Origin: an uncultured Poribacteria bacterium
GTDB taxonomy: Bacteria > Poribacteria > WGA-4E > WGA-3G
Length of the DNA: 64,000 nt
Assembly: GCA_951828385.1 (NCBI GenBank)
Contig: OX639973.1
Span: 2,040,470-2,104,469, forward strand
Direction of reading: 5' to 3'
A model generated the notes under the pieces. That model searched no databases. It was not told the origin of the DNA and saw only the letters and a program-made list of their open reading frames with translations. Of the stretch, positions 8,936 to 19,252 are shown piece after piece. The position numbers were made by a program, and so were the translations under genes. Position 1 is the stretch's first letter. Each line of letters opens with the position of its first letter.

Positions 8936-8952
8936 GCACTCCAGCGGAGTGC
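8936..8952. repeat. Short perfect hairpin
   Basis: GCACTCC and GGAGTGC form a 7-bp stem with loop AGC, just beyond the WD40 relic. There is no T-run, so it is probably a REP-like element and not a terminator. Confidence 0.5.
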
Positions 8953-9008
8953 TATGTCTAAAAATTGTCCAAACTATAGTATAAATAGGTTAAATCAACG
9001 TCCGTCCC

Positions 9009-11099
9009 CTAAGAATTGATAAACGGTTTCATATCCCACACCAAGATAGTCCCATCAAAACCACTACTTGCCAAATGCGTGCCATCTGGCGAAAAAGCGA
9101 GTGATTGCACGTCTGTGGTATGCCCCCAAAACGTATGGATATTCTCTGCAGTCGCAACGTCCCATATCCGGATTGCCATCTTCTCCATACCCTCTTGCCA
9201 CCAAGTGCCCGATGCAAGATACCTTCCACACGGTGAAAAAGCAAACGCAAACGTCCGCTTGTTATTTTCTAACTGCGGTATTGTGCGTAACGTCGTCAGT
9301 TTCTCGGCACACCAAAAACGGATTTCATTGTTCATTCCACCTACAATCAGGTTACCACACGGTGAAAAAGCAAATCCCATCGGTACACGCCGTTCGTCCA
9401 TAGGCAATGTGGCAATTTCTTCACCTAATTCAACATCCCATATTCGAGCCGTATAGTCTGCGGCTCCACTCACCAATCGTTTTCCGTCTGGCGAAAACGC
9501 CAATGACCAAGTATGCTCCGTGTGACCCGTAAGTTTTACTGGATGCTCAGGTTGCTCAAAATTCCACACATAGAGTGTCCCTTTCCGACTTCCTGCTGCA
9601 ATCCGGTCACCTGTAGGCGCAAACACCGCATGCCGCGCCCATTCTGATGGTCCCTCAGGGGCAGTAAACTCTGCAATGGGATTGTCAGGTTGTTTGGCAT
9701 CCCACACTTTACTTTCTTCCCAAATACGAGATGCAAGAATTCTACCATTAGGCAAAACAGTGAAAGAACCCACCCATTCATCCTTTGATAAATTACCCTG
9801 TATCCGTTTCTTGACGACATCCCATAACAATATTCCTGGACCTTCAGTCTTACTTGCCAAAGTCTGGTTATCCACCCAAATGCCTTTCGGATCGGGCCAC
9901 GGAAAACGATGTTCACGCAGTATTGCGTATACTGGAACACTATCACTAACCTGTTTACTGGATCTTGTTTTATGCAATTGCTGTCGTTGTCTGAGGGTGT
10001 AAGCAATGGCTAAAGACTTAGCAAAATCGATGCCGCCAATACCATTAGACATTTCAAGTATCTTTTCGTGCTTCTCTACGTCCCACACTTCTGCAGTGTT
10101 GGTGGAACGACGAAATCGTAAAGCGAATAGTTTCCCGTCCTTTGAGTAGAAAGGATCGGTAAAGTCAGGATAAGCCATTTTCTGTGAACCCGTTGCAATA
10201 TCCCATACCCGCAGCGTCCCGTCACTTGAAGCAACAAATCGTCCACATGGTGAAAAAGTAACATCAAATACCCAATCCGTATGTCCCATGAAGTGGGCAA
10301 TACATTCTTTTGATGTTATATCCCACACTGATACACAACGGTCAACGCGTTCGGCATCCTCCACAGTTTCGTCAGAAGCCGCTCCTGCCAACAGACGACT
10401 GTCTTGAGAAAAGACAAGCGCATACCCTGCGAACTTGATAATTGCTTCACCCGTTTCTGGGTCCCAGACATAAATTTGATCGCCTTCTGTATCAGGATTT
10501 AACAGTTGATCGTAATCGTCGTCTTCATTTGAATAAAGTTTGGGATTCCCAGCTTTAGCGGCAAGGCGTTTACCATCTGGAGAAAATTGGAGTTGGGAAA
10601 TATCATTTGATTGCCACTTGTGCTCTCCACGATCCATCTGTGCTACGGTTATTCCGCTATGAACGTCTGTTACCTTGACGATTCCATTTGAAGCGGCGGT
10701 AGCAACCCATCTGCCGTTTGATGAGCAGGCAAGACCGCCATAAGCATCTTGATTTTCTATCTGTGTGACACACGCTCCACTTTGAACATCCAGCACCTTT
10801 ATAATACCGTCCGAATTTGCAATAACAATCCATTTGCCATCATGAGAAAAGTCAAAAGAATTAACCGACCCCCGTTCGGTTTCCCATAGTGAAATCGAGG
10901 TCATTGAAAAGACATCATACCACCATAACCCCATGCCAGTACCGATTGCGAAATATGTGCCATCGGGAGAAAGTTTGACCTCCCACCGGTTCATGAGTCC
11001 TTTCCCAAACCGAACAATTGCGTCTTTCGGTAGTGCCCAAGTATTCCCTGAAGGGTCGTTTGGAACAATATTAAACTGAGCGGGTCTACGGTTTTGCAT
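9009..11099 (-). CDS. Cytosolic WD40-repeat protein, paralogue of the sigma-fused propeller
   Basis: This 696-residue protein is the free-standing counterpart of residues 196-894 of the sigma-WD40 fusion. It shares the cap NTWALPKDAIVRFGKG, TWWQEGMEKMAIRIWD, the tail VWDMKPFINS and blades such as FSPDGKRLVSGA. DNA identity is patchy: stretches of about 70 bases are identical (10435-10503 matches 5047-5118; around 10817 matches around 5430), between more diverged parts. That pattern suggests gene conversion. It has no signal peptide and no sigma domain. The start has CGGAG about 8 bases upstream. It follows the secreted WD40 gene at 11148-13049 by 48 bases, so it is probably co-transcribed with it. 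Confidence 0.88.
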   Translation of the reverse strand: MQNRRPAQFNIVPNDPSGNTWALPKDAIVRFGKGLMNRWEVKLSPDGTYFAIGTGMGLWWYDVFSMTSISLWETERGSVNSFDFSHDGKWIVIANSDGIIKVLDVQSGACVTQIENQDAYGGLACSSNGRWVATAASNGIVKVTDVHSGITVAQMDRGEHKWQSNDISQLQFSPDGKRLAAKAGNPKLYSNEDDDYDQLLNPDTEGDQIYVWDPETGEAIIKFAGYALVFSQDSRLLAGAASDETVEDAERVDRCVSVWDITSKECIAHFMGHTDWVFDVTFSPCGRFVASSDGTLRVWDIATGSQKMAYPDFTDPFYSKDGKLFALRFRRSTNTAEVWDVEKHEKILEMSNGIGGIDFAKSLAIAYTLRQRQQLHKTRSSKQVSDSVPVYAILREHRFPWPDPKGIWVDNQTLASKTEGPGILLWDVVKKRIQGNLSKDEWVGSFTVLPNGRILASRIWEESKVWDAKQPDNPIAEFTAPEGPSEWARHAVFAPTGDRIAAGSRKGTLYVWNFEQPEHPVKLTGHTEHTWSLAFSPDGKRLVSGAADYTARIWDVELGEEIATLPMDERRVPMGFAFSPCGNLIVGGMNNEIRFWCAEKLTTLRTIPQLENNKRTFAFAFSPCGRYLASGTWWQEGMEKMAIRIWDVATAENIHTFWGHTTDVQSLAFSPDGTHLASSGFDGTILVWDMKPFINS

Positions 11100-11147
11100 T
11101 ATGTTACTCCGTAAGGTTTATTAACTGAGGATAAAAAAGAAAATTGC

Positions 11148-13049
11148 CTACCGATCCGTGGCCAACTTTGTAAGATCCCACGAGAGGATCGTGCCGTCAC
11201 GACTGCCACTCGCAAGCCACTCACCATCCGGTGAATACACAAGACTGTCCACCAAATCCGTGTGTCCCGTAAGCGAATGCAGGAGTGTTCCGGTCTGTAC
11301 GTCCCACAGGTGAATCGTATCATCGTTGCCGCAGGCGAGCGTGCCGCCATCCGGTGAAAACGCCACAGAAGCAACATTCCGCGTATGTCCGTTGAGCGTT
11401 TGTAACAGTCCGCCTGTTTGACTGTCCCACAAGCAGATCGTGCCATCCCAACTCCCACTCGCTATTGTGCTGCCATCCGGTGAAAACACTACAGTGTAAA
11501 CTCTTCCTGTATGACCCATAAGCGTTTTTAAGAGGTCTCCAGTGGGGACATCCCACAAACGGATTGTGCCATCGTGACTGCCACTCGCGAGCGTATCCCC
11601 ATCCGGTGAGAACGCCACAGAAGCAACATCTTCCGTATGTCCTGCAAGGATTTTCAACACATCACCGATGAGGTACAGTTCACCAACCCGGATCTCCCAC
11701 AAGCGGACTGTATTATCGTGACTACCGCTCGCGAGCATTTGACCATCGGGTGAAAAGGCAACGGAAGAAATCAGACCTTTATGTCCAGTAAAAGTTCCGA
11801 GGAACCGTCCTGTTTCCGCATCCCATAGGCGCACTTTATTAGAATTGCCACTGGCAACTCTGCTGCCATCCGGTGAATACGCTACCGAACGGACGTTTTC
11901 CGACTCGAAGTGTTCCGGCTGAACTCTGATGCTTTTCAGGTGTTCCCCGGTTTCCTGATTCCAGAAGTTGATTTTAGAGATGTTCCCACTCACAAGCGTG
12001 TTCCCATCCGGAGAATATGCGAGAGAAAAGACGTGGAACGCGTGCCCTGTAACAGTTTTTAAGGATTTACTGGTTGCAATATCCCAAAACTGAATCTTAC
12101 CATCTTCACTCGCGCTGGCGACTGTCTTGCCATCCGGCGAATACGCCACAGAGATGACCGGCGCATCATGTTCAAGCGTTTTCAGGAGTACCCCAGTCGC
12201 AACATCCCAAAAACTGACAAGATCGTCACTACTCGCGCTGGCGACCGTCTTTCCGTCCGGGGCGAACACTACAGCGTTAATTTCGCCGCCACTATCCATA
12301 TCTACCGCCCTCAAAAGTTCGCCGGTACCGAGATCCCAAAAACGGATGGTGCGATCCGTATCTCTACTAACAAGCATGCTACCATCGGGCGCGTACACGA
12401 TGTGTTCTACCCAATCCGTATCTTCAATGGAGATGTTAAGAGACTTTGCAGTGCGTGGATCCCAAAACCGAATGCTATCATCCCCCCAGGCTGCGCTGCT
12501 CACAAGCACCCCACTATCCGGAGAAAACGCCACCGAATAAACATGCTCCGTATGTCCCTCAAGTTTTGCTATCTGTTCTCCGGTGCGCGGATTCCACAGA
12601 CAAATCGTATTGTCGTCACTCCCAGTAGCCAGTAGTTCGCCATCGGGAGAGAACGCTACCGCATTGACATCATCCCCATGTCCTACGAAACTTACTTTGT
12701 GTTCACCTGTGTTAGCATCCCACAACCAAGCAGTGTTATCATCACTTGCAGTCGCAAACGTTGTGCCATCAGGACTAAACGCTATTGAATTGACAGGACC
12801 CGTATGCCCAATGAGCAGCTCGAGCGGTTTTCCTGTCTCCACATCGTAGATCCAAATGCCTATAGTGCTGGCGACGGCGAGTTTCGTACCGTCCGGAAAA
12901 TACTTTATCTCATTGACCCTACCTTTCCCGATGCGGTTTATAGCACCAGCAGGTAAACCCGGTAGCGCATTCGCCTGCGCAAAAGTTTTTGATAAACAGA
13001 GCCCAGAAATCAGCGGTAAAAGTATCAATAATAGGTTCAAAATTTTCAC
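11148..13049 (-). CDS. Secreted 14-blade WD40 protein (subfamily A)
   Basis: This 633-residue protein starts at a GTG with AAGGAG 7 bases upstream. The signal peptide is MKILNLLLILLPLISGLCLS, with likely cleavage after FAQA. The cap is LPAGAINRIGKG. I count 14 blade signatures, from YFPDGTKLAVAS to YSPDGEWLASGS, consistent with two seven-bladed propellers. The blade near residue 455 carries a short insertion (GELYLIGDVLKIL) shared with the proteins at 19253, 23459 and 27360. It ends LSWDLTKLATDR. It lies 16 bases after the WD40 gene at 13066, so they are probably one transcript. It should act outside the cytoplasmic membrane. Its ligand is unknown. Confidence 0.88.
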   Translation of the reverse strand: MKILNLLLILLPLISGLCLSKTFAQANALPGLPAGAINRIGKGRVNEIKYFPDGTKLAVASTIGIWIYDVETGKPLELLIGHTGPVNSIAFSPDGTTFATASDDNTAWLWDANTGEHKVSFVGHGDDVNAVAFSPDGELLATGSDDNTICLWNPRTGEQIAKLEGHTEHVYSVAFSPDSGVLVSSAAWGDDSIRFWDPRTAKSLNISIEDTDWVEHIVYAPDGSMLVSRDTDRTIRFWDLGTGELLRAVDMDSGGEINAVVFAPDGKTVASASSDDLVSFWDVATGVLLKTLEHDAPVISVAYSPDGKTVASASEDGKIQFWDIATSKSLKTVTGHAFHVFSLAYSPDGNTLVSGNISKINFWNQETGEHLKSIRVQPEHFESENVRSVAYSPDGSRVASGNSNKVRLWDAETGRFLGTFTGHKGLISSVAFSPDGQMLASGSHDNTVRLWEIRVGELYLIGDVLKILAGHTEDVASVAFSPDGDTLASGSHDGTIRLWDVPTGDLLKTLMGHTGRVYTVVFSPDGSTIASGSWDGTICLWDSQTGGLLQTLNGHTRNVASVAFSPDGGTLACGNDDTIHLWDVQTGTLLHSLTGHTDLVDSLVYSPDGEWLASGSRDGTILSWDLTKLATDR

Positions 13050-13065
13050 ACATTATCTCCTTTGA

Positions 13066-15063
13066 TTATTCCGTTAAATCCCACAAAATCAGAGTGCTAT
13101 CCTTGCCGCCACTCACAAGCGTCTTTCCGTCTGGTGAAAACGCTACAGAATACACAGGACCTATATGTCCAGTGAACGTCTTCAAACGTTCGCCTGTCTC
13201 AGCACTCCAAAAAGAGATTGCACCCAAATTGCCGCTCACAAGCATGTTCCCATCAGGAGAATACACTACAAAATACGCAGCTGCTTCAGCATGGCTATTA
13301 ATAGTCTGTAAAAGTCCACCCGTTTCGACATCCCATAAACGAATGTCGTCACCTGTGGAGAAGCCTGAACTGACAAGCGTCTTTCCATTTGGGGAATACG
13401 ACACAGCATTAATGGAACTCATCCCGGTATCAACGGTTTTTAGGAGTTCACCGGTAGCGACATCCCAGAAACGGATTGCGCCATCGTTACCGCCACTCGC
13501 GAGCACCTTTCCATTCGGGGAGAAGGCAAGCGTGTAAATGCCAGATGTCTCCCCTTCAAGGGTTTTTAAGAGTCCTCCGGTGTGTGCATCCCACAGACAG
13601 ATCGAATGATCCCGACTCCAACTTCCGCTTGCGAGTATATGTCCATCCGGACTGAAGACGACCGATGAAACGCCTTCTATATGCCCTTCAAGCGTTATTC
13701 TTTCCCGCCATCTGCTAATGTTCCATAGCAAAATCGTATTGTCGCGGGTTCCACAGGCGAGTGTCTGTCCGTCTGGAGCATACGCGATGGAAGCGACTGA
13801 GCTTTCAGGGGCAAAAGTTCGCAGAAGTTTTTCGGTCTCAACATCCCAAAAGCGGAGAACATCGTCCAAACTCACCACTGTACGTCCATCCGGCGAGTAG
13901 ATCACGGAATAAACCACATCCCAGTAGCCAGTGATCGTTTGCAACGGTTGTCCAGTGTCCACATCCCAAAAATGCAACCCAAATTCATGGGAAGCCACGA
14001 GTGTCCGTCCATCCGGAGAATACCTGATACTGCTGACCCATGTTCCGGCAATTTTGAAGGTATGTAAAAGTTTAACCGTGTCAGCATCATAGAGGCGGAT
14101 TGTCCCCTCATCGTTAGCACAGACGAATGTGCTGCCATCCGGGGAGTAGGACACCTTGTACAGTTTTGTACTTCCATTGACCGTTTTCAGAGGCTCGCCA
14201 GTCTCCGTATTCCACAATCGGATCGCTCCGTTGTAACCCACAGTGGCAAGCGTTTTACTATCTTTTGAAAAGTCAATAGAAGATATATCTGTTGTATCAC
14301 CTTTAAGAATATGCAGGAATTCGCCGGTTTGAGCGTCCCAGAGACAGACGTTATTATCTCCACCTTGACTGGCAATCCTTTCCCCGTCCGGCGAATACAT
14401 CAAGGCATCAACAGAATTCGCGTGTGCTGCGAATGTTAACAGGAGTCCACCTGTCGGAACATCCCAAAGGCGGATGACCTCGTCGGTACCACCACTCGCA
14501 AGCCTGCTACTATCCGGACTGAACGCTAATACGCTCACCTCATCCGTGTGACCTGTAAGCGTCGCCTTCGGTTCCCCGGTTACACCATCCCATAAGCGGA
14601 TAGTTTTGTCACCGCTTGCACTCGCAAGCGTTTCGCCATCAGGACTCAATACTAAACTATTAACATGGTCTGTATGTCCAGAAAGCGTTGCTTTTGTTTC
14701 ACCGGTGGCAGTATCCCATAATTTAATCATTGGGTCAGACGACATAAAGTCGTGGCTTTCGCTAACAACTGTTTTACCATCAGGGCTGAAAATAACAGTC
14801 GTGACAAGACCCGTATCTCCCTTTAGCAGGTCGAGTTCTTCACCGGTACGAGCATCATAGAGCCATACACCTATTGTACTTGCTACAGCAAGCCGTGTAC
14901 CGTCGGGAGAATATTCAAAATCAAAGGGATAGCCCTTCCCGAATCGCGCAAGCGCCCCTTCAGGCAGGTAGTCTGGGATATAATTTTCGGCAAAACTGAC
15001 AGATAAACAAGACATGGACATGACGGTTATCAGAACCGTAAAAAGAACAATGTTTTTCATCAT
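13066..15063 (-). CDS. Secreted WD40 protein with 15 blades (subfamily B)
   Basis: This 665-residue protein has the signal peptide MMKNIVLFTVLITVMSMSCL, cut near SFAEN. The cap is YLPEGALARFGKGYPFDFEYS. Fifteen blade signatures can be counted, including the odd FSKDSKTLATVG that it shares with the neighbouring paralogue at 15137. It ends LILWDLTE. The two proteins align throughout and are a tandem duplicate pair separated by 73 bases. Either the first or second Met could start the protein. CAGG lies 8 bases upstream of the first. Confidence 0.87.
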   Translation of the reverse strand: MMKNIVLFTVLITVMSMSCLSVSFAENYIPDYLPEGALARFGKGYPFDFEYSPDGTRLAVASTIGVWLYDARTGEELDLLKGDTGLVTTVIFSPDGKTVVSESHDFMSSDPMIKLWDTATGETKATLSGHTDHVNSLVLSPDGETLASASGDKTIRLWDGVTGEPKATLTGHTDEVSVLAFSPDSSRLASGGTDEVIRLWDVPTGGLLLTFAAHANSVDALMYSPDGERIASQGGDNNVCLWDAQTGEFLHILKGDTTDISSIDFSKDSKTLATVGYNGAIRLWNTETGEPLKTVNGSTKLYKVSYSPDGSTFVCANDEGTIRLYDADTVKLLHTFKIAGTWVSSIRYSPDGRTLVASHEFGLHFWDVDTGQPLQTITGYWDVVYSVIYSPDGRTVVSLDDVLRFWDVETEKLLRTFAPESSVASIAYAPDGQTLACGTRDNTILLWNISRWRERITLEGHIEGVSSVVFSPDGHILASGSWSRDHSICLWDAHTGGLLKTLEGETSGIYTLAFSPNGKVLASGGNDGAIRFWDVATGELLKTVDTGMSSINAVSYSPNGKTLVSSGFSTGDDIRLWDVETGGLLQTINSHAEAAAYFVVYSPDGNMLVSGNLGAISFWSAETGERLKTFTGHIGPVYSVAFSPDGKTLVSGGKDSTLILWDLTE

Positions 15064-15136
15064 CTATTTAACCTGTTCTATCACGCGAGAATTCATAAAA
15101 AATTTTCCAAAATTTAGTTCTATGAATAAAAAGCAT

Positions 15137-17125
15137 TTATTCCGTTAAATCCCACAAAATCACAGTGCTATCTCGGCATCCACTCACAAGCGTCTTTCCG
15201 TCCGGGGAAAACGCTACAGAATACACAGGATCTGCTATATGCCCAGTAAAGGTTTTCAAGCGTTCGCCGGTAGCAGCGTCCCACACAGAAATCTCACCTA
15301 AACCACCGCTGGCAAATGTACGACCGTCTGGGGAATATACGACGGAGTACGCCCCCTTTTCTACGGTGATGTTTTTTACGAGTTTACCGGTATCCACATC
15401 CCAGAAACGAATACCGTCATCCCCATTGTTTCCCGTACTCACCAACGTTTTTCCATCCGGCGAGTATACCACAGAATCAATCGTATCCGCCTCAGTCTCA
15501 ACAGTTTTTAGGAGTTCACCCGTATCTACGTTCCAAAGACGGATTGCTCCATTATCCTCACCACTTGCAAGTGTCTCCCCATTTGGAGAGAAGGCCACAG
15601 TATAAATACTGGACAAATCTCCGGTAAGGGTAAGCACTTTTAAGGGCTCTCCTGTGTGCGGATTCCACAAGCGGATTGTCCGGTCCCAGCTCCCACTCGC
15701 GAGTATCTGTCCATCCGGACTGAAGGCGACCGATGAGATGCCCTCCGCATGCCCTTCAAGTGTTGTTATCTGTTGCCATCTGCTGACGTTCCATAACAGG
15801 ATCGTGTTGTCGCGGGTTCCGCACGCAAGCGTCTGTCCATCCGGAGAATACGCGATGGAAGCGATTGAACTTTCAGGCGTGAGGGTTCGTAGGGGTTTTT
15901 CAGTCTCAACATCCCAAAAACGGAGGACCCTGCTGGTTAAACTCATCACTGTGCGTCCATCCGGAGAGTAGACCACAGAATTGATGACCTCCGAGTAGCC
16001 AGCGATCGTTTGCAACAACTCTCCGGTGTCCACATCCCAAAAATGCAACCCAAATTGATCGGAACCCACAAGTGTCTGACCATCCGGAGAATATCTCATG
16101 TCACCCACACCTCCGCTGGGTGTTTTGAAGGTATGTAAAAGTTTGTCGGTGTTAGCATCATAGAGTAGGATTGGGATTTCATTGTCATCACAGACATAAG
16201 TCCTCCCATCCGGGGAGTAGTACAGACTATACAGTTTTTTACCCGCATTGACGGTTTTCAGATGCTCTCCAGTGTCAGTATTCCAGAATTGGATTGTTCC
16301 ATCGTAATTCGCAGTCGCAAGCGTTTCACTATCTTTTGAAAAGTCGATAGAAGCAACATCTTTTGTCCAATCGCTGAGGAGATGCAGAAATTCACCCGTC
16401 TGAGCGTTCCAGAGACAAACGTTGCCGTCTCCACCTTGACTGGCAATTTGTTTACCGTCTGGCGAATACATCAAGGCATCGACAGAATTCGCGTGTGCTG
16501 CAAACGTTAGCAGGAGTTCACCCGTAGCGACATCCCAAAGGCGGATGACCTCATCGTTGCCCGCACTCGCAAGACGACTGCTATCAGGACTGAACGCTAA
16601 CACTTTAACCTGACCCCTATGATCTGTGAGCGTCGCTTTTGATTCACCGGTAACACCATCCCATAAACGGACGGTACTGTCATCACTCGCGCTCGCAAGC
16701 GTTTTACCATCAGGACTGAAAACGATATTATTAATATCACCCGTGTGTCCTATAAGTACCGCCTTGGGGGCACCCGTGATACCATCCCATAAACGAACAG
16801 TCTGGTCGTTCCACTGACATATACTCGCAAGTGTCCTGTCATCAGGACTAAAAATGACACGACTGACATAGTATGTATGCCCTGTGAGTAGGTCGAGTTC
16901 TGCACCACCCGCCCGGGTATCGTAGATCCAAATACCGATTGTACTCCCTACAGCGAGTTTTGTTCCATCCGAAGAGTATTGAAAATCAAACGGATAACCT
17001 TTCCCAAATCGCGCAATAGCACCCTCAGGAAGGTAGCCTGGGATATAATTTTGAGCAAAACTGGTAGACAGCCACGGTAAGAGCATGAGAATTACCGGAA
17101 CCGTGAGCAGAAAAATGTTTTTCAT
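15137..17125 (-). CDS. Secreted WD40 protein with 15 blades (subfamily B)
   Basis: This 662-residue protein is a tandem paralogue of 13066-15063. The signal peptide is MKNIFLLTVPVILMLLPWLS, cut near SFAQN. The cap is YLPEGAIARFGKGYPFDFQYS. There are 15 blade signatures ending FSPDGKTLVSGC, and the tail is VILWDLTE. Its ATG overlaps the stop of the upstream WD40 gene (17122-19047) as ATGA, with GGGAG 8 bases before it. Translation is therefore probably coupled between a subfamily C gene and a subfamily B gene. Confidence 0.88.
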   Translation of the reverse strand: MKNIFLLTVPVILMLLPWLSTSFAQNYIPGYLPEGAIARFGKGYPFDFQYSSDGTKLAVGSTIGIWIYDTRAGGAELDLLTGHTYYVSRVIFSPDDRTLASICQWNDQTVRLWDGITGAPKAVLIGHTGDINNIVFSPDGKTLASASDDSTVRLWDGVTGESKATLTDHRGQVKVLAFSPDSSRLASAGNDEVIRLWDVATGELLLTFAAHANSVDALMYSPDGKQIASQGGDGNVCLWNAQTGEFLHLLSDWTKDVASIDFSKDSETLATANYDGTIQFWNTDTGEHLKTVNAGKKLYSLYYSPDGRTYVCDDNEIPILLYDANTDKLLHTFKTPSGGVGDMRYSPDGQTLVGSDQFGLHFWDVDTGELLQTIAGYSEVINSVVYSPDGRTVMSLTSRVLRFWDVETEKPLRTLTPESSIASIAYSPDGQTLACGTRDNTILLWNVSRWQQITTLEGHAEGISSVAFSPDGQILASGSWDRTIRLWNPHTGEPLKVLTLTGDLSSIYTVAFSPNGETLASGEDNGAIRLWNVDTGELLKTVETEADTIDSVVYSPDGKTLVSTGNNGDDGIRFWDVDTGKLVKNITVEKGAYSVVYSPDGRTFASGGLGEISVWDAATGERLKTFTGHIADPVYSVAFSPDGKTLVSGCRDSTVILWDLTE

Positions 17126-19047
17126 GGTGCTATCTCCCAGAGAAGCACTGTGCCACCGCTGCTGCCACTTGTGAGTGTTCGCCCATCCGGAGAATACACA
17201 ATAGAAGAGATATAGCCTATATGTCCCGTAAAGGTTCGCAGAAGTTCACCGGAATGCACGCTCCAAAAATGGATGTTTTTCCCATCCACTACACTGGCAA
17301 GCGTGCTACCATCCGGGGAATACGCTATAGAAGAGAGGCTATCTGACATTGGCGTAATAGTTTTTATAGGTTCACCGGTATTGATGTCCCATATTCGGAG
17401 TGTGCCATCAGCACCCGTGCTCGCAAGTGTCAGTCCTGTCGGTGAGAATGCTACGTCTCTAACGCCACCCGCATGCCCCGTAAGGGTTTTGATTGCCTCA
17501 CCGGTATTGATGTCCCATATTCGGAGTGTGTTATCATCACTCGCGCTCGCAAGCGTCTGCCCCGTCGGTGAAAACACCACATGTTGAACCTTACCCGTAT
17601 GCCCAACGAAAACATTTCGTAAACCGCCTGTAACGACATCCCACAGACAGATTGTCTTGTCGGAACTGCTACTCGCAAGGATACTCCCGTCTGGACTAAA
17701 GTCTACTGATGTAATTCTTCCCTTGTGCCCACTCAGAGCCGTTTTGGCGTGTTCACCAATATTTGCATCCAACAACCACACAGTATTGTAATGTCCGTAT
17801 GCAAACGTCACATTGTCTGGCGAATAGGCGACACTGGTCCATCTATTTACATCCGAGTTAATCGTTTTTATCAAGGTGCCGGTGTGAGGCTCCCACAACT
17901 CTATGCTGCCCAAGCGCGCACAGGCAAGTATACGTCCATGTGAGGCATACATCACGGACCTAACGAACCGCCCGGTGTGTCCAGTAACAATATGCTGAGA
18001 AATACCGCTGCCAATATCCCAAAAATGGATTGTACCGTCATCACTTGAACCCGCAAGCGTGTCTCCGCTGGGTGAAAATACCACAGATGTAACCCAATTC
18101 GTCCGTTCGTTGACAGTTTTTAAAGCTGCATCAGTTGCCGTATTAGCACCCGGATGCCTTGTCAAGGTCGATTTGCGGTGACCCGTACGGATATCCCACA
18201 ATTGGACGGTGCCATCGTGCATTCCACAGGCAAGGGTCGTACTGTCCGGAGAATATGCTATAGAATAAACAAATCGTGAATTGAATACGATATCCTCAGG
18301 CTCCTGCTCAAAAGCCTTCAGAAATTCGCCAGTTTTCGGATGCCACACGTAGGTCTTTCCATCCGCACCATGCGTCGCAAGCGTTTCGCCATCCGGAGCA
18401 TACGCCACCGCCGAGATGTATTCTACGTGTCCAGCGAAGATCCGAAGCGGTTCTCCAGTACGCACATCCCAAATCCGAATGAGTTCGTCCCTGCCACCAC
18501 TGGCGAGGGATTGCCCATCAGGACTGAAGGCTACTGAATAGATACGGTCGGTATGTCCTGTGAGCGTGGCCTTGAGTTCACCACTGTGGATGTCCCACAA
18601 CCGGATGATTTTGTCATAACCACCGCTGGCAAGCGTACTACCATCGGGACTAAAAACGACTGAACGGACACTCTCCGTATGACCTTTAAGCGTGAGCATG
18701 GAGGCACCAGTGCGGACATCCCATAACCGGAGCGTACCGTCGTAACTCCCGCCGACGAGGGAGTGCCCATCAGGACTGAAGGCTATTGAACCAACACCTT
18801 CCGTAGGAACTGTGAGCAGCTTGAGTGCTTCACCCCTCCGAGCATCATAGATCCAGATACCGATTGTACTCGCAACAGCGAGCAGCGTGTTATCCGGGGA
18901 GTAGGCAAGTTCATAAACTCTGCCTTTTCCGATACGCGCTTTCGCACCTTCCGGCAGATGTTCTTGCACATACGCTTGCCCAAAAGCACCTGAGAAACAT
19001 ATCACGGAAGCAGCAAGAAGTACTAAAACGGAAAACGCTGTTTTCAT
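17122..19047 (-). CDS. Secreted 14-blade WD40 protein (subfamily C)
   Basis: I place the start at the ATG 19045-19047. GAGG is 8 bases upstream and a clear signal peptide follows (MKTAFSVLVLLAASVICFSG, cut near FGQA). An in-frame extension to 19119 has no such support. The cap is LPEGAKARIGKG. There are 14 blades, two of them beginning YASHGRILACAR and FSPTGLTLASTG. It ends LLWEIAP, unlike the WDLT tails of other subfamilies. Blades 11 and 12 share a 33-base perfect DNA repeat (17372-17404 and 17498-17530) exactly 126 bases, or one blade, apart. A strong promoter lies at 19196-19224. The protein at 21371 is its closest relative. Confidence 0.88.
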   Translation of the reverse strand: MKTAFSVLVLLAASVICFSGAFGQAYVQEHLPEGAKARIGKGRVYELAYSPDNTLLAVASTIGIWIYDARRGEALKLLTVPTEGVGSIAFSPDGHSLVGGSYDGTLRLWDVRTGASMLTLKGHTESVRSVVFSPDGSTLASGGYDKIIRLWDIHSGELKATLTGHTDRIYSVAFSPDGQSLASGGRDELIRIWDVRTGEPLRIFAGHVEYISAVAYAPDGETLATHGADGKTYVWHPKTGEFLKAFEQEPEDIVFNSRFVYSIAYSPDSTTLACGMHDGTVQLWDIRTGHRKSTLTRHPGANTATDAALKTVNERTNWVTSVVFSPSGDTLAGSSDDGTIHFWDIGSGISQHIVTGHTGRFVRSVMYASHGRILACARLGSIELWEPHTGTLIKTINSDVNRWTSVAYSPDNVTFAYGHYNTVWLLDANIGEHAKTALSGHKGRITSVDFSPDGSILASSSSDKTICLWDVVTGGLRNVFVGHTGKVQHVVFSPTGQTLASASDDNTLRIWDINTGEAIKTLTGHAGGVRDVAFSPTGLTLASTGADGTLRIWDINTGEPIKTITPMSDSLSSIAYSPDGSTLASVVDGKNIHFWSVHSGELLRTFTGHIGYISSIVYSPDGRTLTSGSSGGTVLLWEIAP

Positions 19048-19195
19048 CAAAGAAGCCTCAGCTTTAGGGAGAAATCGACAAGTTTGTGTTGACAATGTGA
19101 TCCAGACCAAGATAAGCACGGTCTCACAATAGGTACGTCTCCGTCTGGAACGACAAGTCAGTTCGGTTAATGGGGTATCGGTTTAACTAACGGAA

Positions 19196-19224
19196 AGTAT
19201 ACCACATACTCTGTATGATAACAA
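19196..19224 (-). promoter_or_regulatory. Sigma-70-type promoter of the 17122 WD40 gene
   Basis: On the minus strand TTGTTA (19219-19224) is followed after exactly 17 bases by TATACT (19196-19201). The leader would be about 140 bases. The same promoter with the same spacing stands before the paralogue at 21371 (23399-23427), within a longer conserved upstream block. Confidence 0.65.
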
Positions 19225-19252
19225 AGTTTTCTGAAAACGCAAACAGAACACC

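Noticed and set aside
8877..9008. Possible small RNA or terminator from the GCACTCC hairpin
   Set aside because: No promoter or T-run is present. It sits next to a WD40 relic and looks like repeat debris.
19048..19119. Extension of the WD40 protein upstream of its signal peptide (the same holds at 23249-23338, 25340-25399 and 29268-29321)
   Set aside because: The signal peptide would become internal. Downstream ATGs open the signal peptides, and most have better ribosome-binding sites or ATGA overlaps.
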